Positions 1-7,430 of a stretch of 22,156 nucleotides of DNA are shown piece after piece; position 1 is the stretch's first letter; each line of letters begins with the position of its first letter. A program made the translations under genes and the position numbers. Below the pieces are notes generated by a model that saw nothing but the letters and a program-made list of their open reading frames with translations, did not search any database and had not been told where the DNA came from. Source of the stretch: Sphingobacteriaceae bacterium UBA6709 (GTDB lineage: Bacteria > Bacteroidota > Bacteroidia > Sphingobacteriales > Sphingobacteriaceae); contig DKIV01000041.1 in assembly GCA_002454425.1 (NCBI GenBank), forward strand, positions 48,486 to 70,641, read 5' to 3'.

Positions 1-147
1 TGTCGATGAAATGCCCATGAAATGTCGATGACGAGTGCTGTCTGTTCCGAGTCAGTCCCGAGTCCGACTCGAAACAGGTAGGTAGCTTGTCCTACGTCAT
101 GAAACAGCAGGCCTATTTGGAGAGCTATTCCGCGGAGATGCTCAAAC
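1..147. repeat. Short direct and inverted repeats, no gene seen
   Basis: This stretch lies beyond the small membrane-protein gene. TGTCGATGA occurs at 1-9 and 23-31 and ATGAAATG at 6-13 and 17-24, giving a rough 11-base period. Arms at 42-53 (CTGTTCCGAGTC) and 66-77 (GACTCGAAACAG) form a 12-base inverted repeat with one mismatch, which becomes a G-U pair in a minus-strand transcript, around a 12-base loop. GAGTC/GACTC units recur inside the loop. There is no T-run after the stem on the minus strand, so a classical terminator is not supported. The repeats are seen directly; any function is unknown. Confidence 0.45.
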
Positions 148-321
148 TTATTTGTTTCGGTTGACGAAATAGGCAATCACAGACGCGAAAATGAAAAGCA
201 CAACAATCACCGCAATCCCCACAAGTTGATTTTTCTTCTTATCGCGAAAAGCGATGTAGAAATAAAAACCCAGCAGCGGAACTGCGAAGATGAGGATGAA
301 TACCAACGTAGGAAATAACAT
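148..321 (-). CDS. Small two-helix membrane protein, 57 residues
   Basis: I do not recognise a family. The frame starts with ATG at 321 (MLFPTLVFILIFAVP) and ends with TAA at 148-150. It encodes two hydrophobic segments, about residues 4-24 and 33-53, joined by a short basic turn (RDKKKNQ, residues 26-32), with the basic ending NRNK. This looks like a helical hairpin in the inner membrane with its charged turn in the cytoplasm. It lies 65 bases downstream of tsaD on the same strand and may be co-transcribed with it. No Shine-Dalgarno sequence is visible, which is normal in Bacteroidota. The clean hydrophobic pattern makes it a likely real gene; the function is unknown. Confidence 0.6.
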   Translation of the reverse strand: MLFPTLVFILIFAVPLLGFYFYIAFRDKKKNQLVGIAVIVVLFIFASVIAYFVNRNK

Positions 322-386
322 AATAGGATAATTAAGGGAGATACGGGAATAACATGGCTCAGATACATGCTATTCTTTAACAATTT

Positions 387-1388
387 TTAAAAACTCATGC
401 GGGCCAGAGGAGCTATGTCCTGGCCGACAAAATCCTGTTTCAGATACTTATGATAACCTGCGATAGCGATCATCCCGGCGTTGTCAGTACAATATTGAAA
501 GGCGGGAATGAAGACCCTCCACTGCTGCTTATCGGCCATCGCTTGCAATGCCGTCCTAAGACCGGAATTAGCGGAAACTCCTCCGGCAATTGCAACATCC
601 TGTATATTATATTGCTTTGCTGCCTTTTTCACTTTGTTCAACAGGATCGTAATGATACGATGCTGCACAGAAGCACATATATCGGCCATGTTTTCCTCAA
701 GAAAATTTGCATTCTCTTTCTGACGATCTCTAACGAAATACATAATAGCTGTTTTTAATCCGCTAAAGCTAAAGTTAAGCCCCGGAATCTGCGGCTCCGG
801 AAATGCAAAAGCATCTTTATTCCCCTCTTTGGCGTACTTGTCAATAAGCGGACCGCCCGGGTAGGGCAACCCAAGGATCTTCGCGGTCTTATCAAAAGCC
901 TCTCCAGCGGCATCATCGTTGGTTTCACCAACAATCTCCATATCGAAGTAATCGCGCACGATAACAATTTGCGTGTGACCTCCCGATACGGTCAGACACA
1001 AAAATGGGAAAGTGGGCTTCGGGTCGTCAATAAAATGCGCCAGAATATGCGCCTGCATATGGTTGACCTCAATAAGCGGAAGTTTATTTGCCAGAGCAAA
1101 ACCCTTGGCGAAGGACGTTCCCACGAGTAAAGAGCCTAATAATCCCGGACCACGGGTAAATGCCACCGCATCAATCTGATTTTTATTTACTTTTGCGTTG
1201 GATATGGCTTCTTCAACAACGGGAATAATGTTTTGCTGATGGGCTCTGGATGCTAATTCAGGCACCACTCCCCCATATTTCTGATGTACTGCCTGTGTTG
1301 CAATGACGTTAGATAGCATTTCACCATCCCGGCATATTGCTGCTGATGTTTCATCACATGATGATTCTATTGCGAGTATTGTTGCCAA
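387..1388 (-). CDS. tsaD: tRNA N6-adenosine threonylcarbamoyltransferase TsaD
   Basis: TsaD moves the threonylcarbamoyl group from threonylcarbamoyl-AMP to A37 of ANN-decoding tRNAs, giving t6A. It works in the cytoplasm with TsaB and TsaE. The 333 residues match the usual bacterial length. Visible family signatures are the N-terminal ATILAIESSCDETS, the metal-binding HMQAH (His110 and His114), VSGGHTQ (134-140), DDAAGEAFDKTAK (158-170), FSFSGLKTA (206-214), AGGVSANSGLR (268-278) and the metal-site TDNAGM with Asp302. The start is TTG at 1386-1388. No ATG lies before residue 24, which is past the essential ESSCDE motif, so a TTG start is well supported. It is transcribed divergently from tamB, and a small membrane-protein gene follows it. 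Confidence 0.97.
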   Translation of the reverse strand: MATILAIESSCDETSAAICRDGEMLSNVIATQAVHQKYGGVVPELASRAHQQNIIPVVEEAISNAKVNKNQIDAVAFTRGPGLLGSLLVGTSFAKGFALANKLPLIEVNHMQAHILAHFIDDPKPTFPFLCLTVSGGHTQIVIVRDYFDMEIVGETNDDAAGEAFDKTAKILGLPYPGGPLIDKYAKEGNKDAFAFPEPQIPGLNFSFSGLKTAIMYFVRDRQKENANFLEENMADICASVQHRIITILLNKVKKAAKQYNIQDVAIAGGVSANSGLRTALQAMADKQQWRVFIPAFQYCTDNAGMIAIAGYHKYLKQDFVGQDIAPLARMSF

Positions 1389-1400
1389 ACCAGAGTTGAT

Positions 1401-1408
1401 TATTTTTG
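1401..1408 (+). promoter_or_regulatory. Candidate -7 box for tamB (TAnnTTTG)
   Basis: TATTTTTG matches the Bacteroidota -7 consensus TAnnTTTG exactly. A TTG at 1382-1384 lies 16 bases upstream, slightly closer than the usual 17-23. It falls between the divergent tsaD and tamB starts and would begin transcription near 1414, shortly before either candidate tamB start. It is a short motif match only. Confidence 0.4.
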
Positions 1409-1463
1409 TTCCTGAGTAAATTACAAAACTATTAAAAAACTACTTAAAATAGCGCTTTGGACA

Positions 1464-4400
1464 TTGTTAACCATTGTCATCCTGTTAATTTCAGTGATGA
1501 TTGCGTTGCAGTTCAAACCGGTGCAGACCTACGTAGCTAAACGCGCTGCGAAATACCTGTCCAAGGAGTTGCAAACTACTGTGGATATTAAGTCGTTATA
1601 TCTGGTACCGTTTAAATCGCTGGTACTTGAAGGGCTATACATTCAGGACAAGCAACGGGACACACTGTTATACTCCGGCAAATTTACCGTTGATATCAAT
1701 TCCCTGTCATTTGCTAATCGTAAAATTTCAGTAAGAAAAATACAACTTGACAAATCCCGCTTTTTCCTAAAGTACTACAAAAACGGAAAAACTAACCTGG
1801 CATTCATCATCAATTACTTCGACTCCGGAGAACCCGATGAAAAAAAACCCTCCGGTAAACCTTTTGATGTAAAACTACAGAAGATCGTCTTAAATGACCT
1901 GGCGTTCAAGTATCGCGATTATGCCATCAATGATACCATAAAGGGCATTAATTTTGACGACATCGACCTTTACAATCTGAACACAACGCTTTTGAATCTT
2001 GATACACGCGAGCATCTTTTCAAAGCGACAGTTCAAAAGTTAAGGTTTCAGGAGAAAAGCGGCTTTGTTCTAAATGAACTCAGCGGGGATGCTGTTGTTG
2101 ATTCAAACAAAATTGAGATACACAAATTTAAGCTGGTGACACCATCAAGCAGGTTGTCAGATTACCTGCTTATGAAATTCAAGACATTTGATGACTTCAA
2201 TGATTTCATAACGAAAGTATATGTTAAGGCAAATCTGAAAAACTCCAGAGTCAGCTCCCGTGATATTTCATTCTTTACCGACGCACTTGATGATATGAAC
2301 TTCAGCGTAGGTATGGACGGAAAAATATCAGGTCTGGTGAATAATATCAAAGCCAGAAACATGTCCATTAAGGCTGGACAGGCCACTTATCTGAAGGGAA
2401 ATATAGATATACGTAATCTTCCCGATGTAGAACGTACCGTGTTGGATATCCGTTTACAGCAGCTTGCTACGAACAAAAAAGACGCGGATCTGGTGCTCCA
2501 GCAATTTGGGCTCGGAAGGAACTTCCTGCCCGAAATCCTGGACAAGTTTGGTAATATCCATTATCAGGGACATCTGCATGGCGGATTTTACCGCTTTAGC
2601 TCTCAGGGTGAGGTAAAAACTTCCCTGGGACGCGTAGTGGAAGACCTGAGCTTTGTGCTTGATGGCAAAGGCTCGTTTAAAGGAACCGTACAGCCCTATG
2701 ATTTTGACATCGGCAGCCTTATTGATCAGCAAACATTGGGACGTAGTACCTTCCATGCTGAGGTTAACGCCTCGGGACTTGATGCAAGGAACTTCCACAT
2801 GGATGTCGACCTGAATGGTGATTATCTCGAATTTAATAAATACAAATATCATAATCTGGATGTCGATGGTAAGGTTACCACCGAATCCTTTGCTGGTCTT
2901 ATTTCGGTGAACGACAGAAATGTTAAACTTCATACCGACGGGACGCTACAGTTTGGCGGTAAAAAACAGAAATATGATATCATTGGAAACGTCGGCTACG
3001 CCAATCTCCGGGAGCTGGGATTAACATCAGACACAGTACAGACCTCGGCAAGCCTCACCGCCTCTATTGAGGGTTCCGAGATAAATGACCTTAGCGGATC
3101 AATTAATATCTCAAACATCCGCGTAACTAATCCCGACACCTCCGTTCTGGTGCGAAACATAGCAGTAAACGCCAGTGGAAGCGGAGTTCTTCGTAAGATT
3201 GAAATTGAGTCTGAAATACTTTCAGCATCATTAACCGGAAAATATCAGCTGTCATCGCTACCGCACTACATGATGGCGTTGGCCCGAAAATACATCCCCT
3301 CCTTACCGGTAAAACCCAAGGCTTTTGCTGAGCAGAACTTTGAGGCCAGCGTTACCTTACGCAACTTCGCTCCTATAAGTATGTTGATAGCTCCGAAGAT
3401 TAAAATTCCGGAGGGCGCCTACTTCTACGCAAGTTTTAAACCAGAGGGGCAAAGCTCCGCGATGACCATGTCGAGTCCCCTAATTCAATACGGAGATATA
3501 CGTGTGAGGAATTATATTCTCGACGGACTGACTAATGAACGGCAGATGGTCTTATTCGCTACCGCCGACCGCGTGCTGTTTAATGATAGCTTATTCATTA
3601 ACAACGTGAATATCGCCAACATCCTCAGAAATGATAGTCTGAACCTCAATGTTAAGGTGAGTGACAAGACCGAATCTGATCAGCTTGACCTTAACGGCCT
3701 GGTACAGTTTGGCACCGATACGCTGGCCCGACTGAGCATCCTGCCTTCTGACGTAATCATTCAGGGGCAGAGCTGGAAAATCCCTGATCAGGTACGTATC
3801 TATCTGGATGAAGGAAAGGTCTCTATCCGCAAGTTCGAACTGCAGCGCGAAGATCAGTTGCTAACGATTGACGGCGTGATTTCTCCTAATCCCGATGACA
3901 AGCTTAATCTTGATTTCAGCAAATTCCAGATTTCTACCTTCAATCAGCTTATGAGAACCTTCGGTGTCAATCTGCGGGGAGTATTAAACGGCGAGATCTC
4001 CATAGCCGGGGCTACAAAGAATCCAAGGATCGAAGCAGCGCTTAAGACAGACTCCGTGGCGATGAACAATATTGAACTGGGTACACTGAGTGTAAACGCG
4101 GGCATGGATAATGCAACAAAAATGATCAATGTAGATATCGAAATGATGCATGACGACCGCAGAACATTGAGCGCGAAAGGTACCTACGATATCATGGCCA
4201 CACGCAATTCTGTGAATCTCGCCCTTGAAATGGATGAAAGCGAACTGGTGGTTTTAGAACCTTTCACTACCGGACTGGTTTCAAATTTAAAAGGTAAAGC
4301 AACAACAAATCTCACAATTGAGGGTACTCTTGCGGCTCCGCGCTTTAACGGCGAGGTGAAGTTAATCGACGCGGGCTTCACCGTCGACTACCTCAAAACA

Positions 4401-5885
4401 GCATACAAAGTCAATGACGATTTCAAAATTGACAACAGCCTTATCCGCCTGGAAAACCTCGAACTACGTGACGTGAAGAATAACGTAGCCAAAGCATCAG
4501 GGACTGTAGATCTACACAATCTTTCCAATCCTGATATTGAGGTGGCAGTACGTGCGAACAATTTCCAGGTCCTTAATACAACCGCGAAGGATAACAGTCT
4601 CTACTATGGAACCGCATACGCAAGTGGGTTATTCCGATTCTCGGGACCTACTGACAATATTAACATCGATATTCGGGCGTCAAGCAATGAGGGCACGATC
4701 TTTAATATTCCTTTGAACTCGTCAGAAACTATAGGAAATAACGACTTTATTTCCTTTGTCTCTAAAGATTCCATGAACATGGAAAGGCCGCGATCATTGA
4801 TCCGACCGGGAATGACAATGAACTTCGACCTGAATTTAAATGAAAGCGCGCAGGTAAATATCTTCACTACCATTGGACGTCTGAGTGCCACGGGAACCTC
4901 AAACCTGATAATGAAGATCACGCCCGACGGCGATTTCGAAATGTACGGCGACTATCTAATAAAGGATGGTAAGTTTCAATTTACCGCGCAGGATTTCATA
5001 AATAAGATTTTTGACCTGCGACAGGGTGGGTCGATACGATGGACAAGTGGTGATCCTACGGCAGCGATCATAAATATGAAGGCTGTATATTCCCTGCGTA
5101 CCGATATCAAACCGCTGTACGTCGCGGCGGGTCGCGCGGCCAATGAAGGTCGGGTACTAACAGAAGCGATCATGAACCTGACAGGGAATCTTTCGCAGCC
5201 GGAGATATCTTTTGATATTGACTTTCCTTCAGACGCTAATATCAAAGACGAACTACAAGGCTATCTCAGCGATGTTAACAATAAGAACTCCCAGGCGTTA
5301 AGTCTAATTGTGCGTCGGTCATTCTCTCCAAATACGGGAAATGTGAATGTACAGGATGTTAACAACACGCTGATAAGTGCGGGAACAGAGCTCTTTGTCA
5401 ACCAGTTCAACAACATCTTATCACAGATGTTAAATCTAAACTTTGTCGATTTAAATATCAGGTCGTTCAACGAAGCCAGTGCTTCTTTCCGCTTTTTGAA
5501 GGATCGGCTGGTGCTTACCGCGGGCGTTACAGACAGACGCACGGGTGTAAATGATCAGAACCTCATTGGCAATACCGTGTCTCGCGATGCAGAGATGATG
5601 TACCTCATAAAGAAGGATGGCTCACTTACTGCCCGCGTATCAAATAAGTTAAATAATAGAAACTTCTTAAATCCAGACCAGGAGTATATTTCCGCGGTAG
5701 GCTTGGTTTATCGACAGGATTTTGAAACTTTCGGCGAGTTTTTACGAAACCTCGTGAGTAAGGAACGAAAAGAAGAACGCAACAGCGGCCAAAGAAGGCT
5801 AAATACACCGCCCTCAAACATGGCGCCTGAACGTCGGGATTCTGTAAAAACCAAGCTTCCTGAAAAGGCAAAAACAGGAAAATAA
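1464..5885 (+). CDS. tamB: Translocation and assembly module protein TamB (DUF490)
   Basis: TamB is a very long AsmA-like protein anchored in the inner membrane. It spans the periplasm as a beta-rich groove and takes part in outer-membrane protein assembly and phospholipid transport. This copy has 1,473 residues. An N-terminal membrane helix (LTIVILLISVMIALQF) is followed by repeated short beta segments of AsmA type. A C-terminal TamB domain starts near residue 1000 and ends close to YISAVGLVYRQDF. A basic, probably disordered tail of about 40 residues follows. The frame given begins with TTG at 1464. The same frame stays open back to 1416, and codons from ATT at 1431 would add IKKLLKIALWT, giving a positively charged segment before the helix. 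That upstream start looks biologically better. A bidirectional terminator follows. Confidence 0.92.
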   Translation: MLTIVILLISVMIALQFKPVQTYVAKRAAKYLSKELQTTVDIKSLYLVPFKSLVLEGLYIQDKQRDTLLYSGKFTVDINSLSFANRKISVRKIQLDKSRFFLKYYKNGKTNLAFIINYFDSGEPDEKKPSGKPFDVKLQKIVLNDLAFKYRDYAINDTIKGINFDDIDLYNLNTTLLNLDTREHLFKATVQKLRFQEKSGFVLNELSGDAVVDSNKIEIHKFKLVTPSSRLSDYLLMKFKTFDDFNDFITKVYVKANLKNSRVSSRDISFFTDALDDMNFSVGMDGKISGLVNNIKARNMSIKAGQATYLKGNIDIRNLPDVERTVLDIRLQQLATNKKDADLVLQQFGLGRNFLPEILDKFGNIHYQGHLHGGFYRFSSQGEVKTSLGRVVEDLSFVLDGKGSFKGTVQPYDFDIGSLIDQQTLGRSTFHAEVNASGLDARNFHMDVDLNGDYLEFNKYKYHNLDVDGKVTTESFAGLISVNDRNVKLHTDGTLQFGGKKQKYDIIGNVGYANLRELGLTSDTVQTSASLTASIEGSEINDLSGSINISNIRVTNPDTSVLVRNIAVNASGSGVLRKIEIESEILSASLTGKYQLSSLPHYMMALARKYIPSLPVKPKAFAEQNFEASVTLRNFAPISMLIAPKIKIPEGAYFYASFKPEGQSSAMTMSSPLIQYGDIRVRNYILDGLTNERQMVLFATADRVLFNDSLFINNVNIANILRNDSLNLNVKVSDKTESDQLDLNGLVQFGTDTLARLSILPSDVIIQGQSWKIPDQVRIYLDEGKVSIRKFELQREDQLLTIDGVISPNPDDKLNLDFSKFQISTFNQLMRTFGVNLRGVLNGEISIAGATKNPRIEAALKTDSVAMNNIELGTLSVNAGMDNATKMINVDIEMMHDDRRTLSAKGTYDIMATRNSVNLALEMDESELVVLEPFTTGLVSNLKGKATTNLTIEGTLAAPRFNGEVKLIDAGFTVDYLKTAYKVNDDFKIDNSLIRLENLELRDVKNNVAKASGTVDLHNLSNPDIEVAVRANNFQVLNTTAKDNSLYYGTAYASGLFRFSGPTDNINIDIRASSNEGTIFNIPLNSSETIGNNDFISFVSKDSMNMERPRSLIRPGMTMNFDLNLNESAQVNIFTTIGRLSATGTSNLIMKITPDGDFEMYGDYLIKDGKFQFTAQDFINKIFDLRQGGSIRWTSGDPTAAIINMKAVYSLRTDIKPLYVAAGRAANEGRVLTEAIMNLTGNLSQPEISFDIDFPSDANIKDELQGYLSDVNNKNSQALSLIVRRSFSPNTGNVNVQDVNNTLISAGTELFVNQFNNILSQMLNLNFVDLNIRSFNEASASFRFLKDRLVLTAGVTDRRTGVNDQNLIGNTVSRDAEMMYLIKKDGSLTARVSNKLNNRNFLNPDQEYISAVGLVYRQDFETFGEFLRNLVSKERKEERNSGQRRLNTPPSNMAPERRDSVKTKLPEKAKTGK

Positions 5886-5935
5886 GGATGCATAATACGT
5901 AATCGGAACATTGAATTACGTCGCCCTACACCAAT

Positions 5936-5971
5936 AAAAAAGCCGCGCCTATTGCTAAGTGCGGCTTTTTT
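5936..5971. terminator. Bidirectional rho-independent terminator, tamB/ribBA
   Basis: Arms AAAAAAGCCGC (5936-5946) and GCGGCTTTTTT (5961-5971) pair perfectly around a 14-base loop. The A-run on one side and T-run on the other let it act in both directions. It lies 51 bases after the tamB stop and 20 bases beyond the ribBA stop on the minus strand, as expected between convergent genes. Confidence 0.9.
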
Positions 5972-5990
5972 ATATGCATATTATGGGCAA

Positions 5991-7211
5991 TTAAAGTGCT
6001 CCATCTTTAAGAATGGTATGCCCCATACGATCGCGTTTAGTCTTTAAATATTTCTCGTTATGCACATTGGAGTTTATTTCAATGGGCACCGTCTCAACAA
6101 TCTCCAGACCATAGCCAACCAAACCAGCACGTTTCGTGGGATTATTAGACATCAGGCGCATCTTCTTGATGCCAAGACTGCGAAGGATCTGGGCTCCTAT
6201 ACCATAGTCCCGCTGATCCATTTTAAAGCCCAGCTTTAAATTCGCGTCAACAGTGTCAAATCCATTTTCCTGGAGATTATAGGCATGCAACTTATTAATA
6301 AGGCCGATACCTCTCCCCTCCTGGTTCATGTAAAGGACTACCCCCTTACCTTCTTGCTCTATCATCTCCATCGCCTTATGTAACTGCGGACCACAGTCGC
6401 AGCGGCATGAACCAAAGATATCGCCGGTAACGCAGGAACTATGCACCCTAACCATCACAGGCTCATCTGGTGCCCACTCACCTTTTACCAGCGCAAGATG
6501 ATGTTCTCCCGTATTATTTTGGGTGTAGGCGATCATCTGAAAATCACCCCATTCTGTAGGAAGCGTTACCGCCACCTCCTTGGAGACCATGCTCTCGGTT
6601 TGCAATCGGTAATGTATAAGATCCTGAATAGATACGATCTTAAGGCCGAATTTTTCAGCGATCTTCACCAATTCTGGGAGACGTGCCATCTCACCATCTT
6701 CTTTCATGATCTCAATCAATACCCCCGCAGGCTCATGACCGGCAAGTACCGCAAGATCAATAACAGCCTCCGTATGTCCGGCACGACGTAGTACGCCACC
6801 TTCCTTAGCGCGAAGGGGGAAAATATGTCCGGGACGCCCTAAATCCGCGGCACGCGTTGCCGGATCGATTAATGCTTTTATAGTTTTCGATCGGTCAGAA
6901 GCCGATATACCAGTTGTACATCCTTGTCCGATCAGGTCAACGGACACAGTAAAATTAGTCTCGTGAACTGCGGTGTTTTTTCCCACCATAAGATCCAGTT
7001 CAAGCTCGTCGCAACGGCTTCCTGAAAGCGGAGCGCATATCAGGCCGCGACCGTGCGATGCCATAAAGTTTACGATTTCCGGAGTAATATTGCGAGCAGT
7101 TGTTACAAAGTCACCTTCGTTTTCACGATCTTCATCGTCAACAACAATGATAACCTTCCCTGATCTCAACTCTTCAATAGCCTCTTCAATCGTGTTGAGT
7201 TTAATTTCCAT
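5991..7211 (-). CDS. ribBA: Bifunctional DHBP synthase / GTP cyclohydrolase II RibBA
   Basis: This fused enzyme carries out both entry steps of riboflavin synthesis: ribulose 5-phosphate to 3,4-dihydroxy-2-butanone 4-phosphate, and GTP to the diaminopyrimidine precursor. In 406 residues, the N-terminal half shows DHBP synthase motifs DDEDRENEGD (25-34), RAGHTEA with His146 (143-149) and GHEPAGVL (158-165). The C-terminal half shows the cyclohydrolase zinc ligands Cys260, Cys271 and Cys273, QEGRGIGL (297-304), DYGIGAQIL (335-343) and NNPTK (356-360). All key residues are present in both halves. I chose ATG at 7211. A TTG three codons upstream (7220) extends the frame but adds nothing typical of the family. 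A TAATTTTG box at 7218-7225 on this strand sits almost on the start. No FMN riboswitch was recognised upstream. Confidence 0.96.
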   Translation of the reverse strand: MEIKLNTIEEAIEELRSGKVIIVVDDEDRENEGDFVTTARNITPEIVNFMASHGRGLICAPLSGSRCDELELDLMVGKNTAVHETNFTVSVDLIGQGCTTGISASDRSKTIKALIDPATRAADLGRPGHIFPLRAKEGGVLRRAGHTEAVIDLAVLAGHEPAGVLIEIMKEDGEMARLPELVKIAEKFGLKIVSIQDLIHYRLQTESMVSKEVAVTLPTEWGDFQMIAYTQNNTGEHHLALVKGEWAPDEPVMVRVHSSCVTGDIFGSCRCDCGPQLHKAMEMIEQEGKGVVLYMNQEGRGIGLINKLHAYNLQENGFDTVDANLKLGFKMDQRDYGIGAQILRSLGIKKMRLMSNNPTKRAGLVGYGLEIVETVPIEINSNVHNEKYLKTKRDRMGHTILKDGAL

Positions 7212-7430
7212 TTCAGGCAAAATTAATCTTAAAGCTGTAGAAAACTATAATTAAGAGGTAATTTTGCAAGGACACTTTCAGCATCCTTCCGAAAAAGCCA
7301 AAGACCACTAACATTCAACAACTTAAGATGCGAACCTCCGGCAACATCGCTATAGTGCCTGAAGTCAGTTTGTTTACAGTTTACCCGCGACTATATTTCA
7401 TGGGGCTCCTGTCAACAACTAATAAAAACT
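7212..7430. other. Intergenic region upstream of ribBA, no gene seen
   Basis: These 219 bases separate two minus-strand genes. A possible -7 box (TAATTTTG) lies at 7225-7218 on the minus strand, and GTTTAC is repeated at 7372-7377 and 7379-7384. No FMN-riboswitch core, clear terminator or convincing small gene is visible. Confidence 0.5.

Noticed and set aside
21..164. Plus-strand open frame ending LESYSAEMLKLICFG, with an ATG at 99
   Set aside because: It has no start context, runs through the repeat-dense edge and overlaps the end of the better-supported minus-strand membrane protein by 17 bases.
7212..7430. FMN riboswitch upstream of ribBA
   Set aside because: I searched the minus strand by eye for the conserved FMN core and found nothing resembling it.
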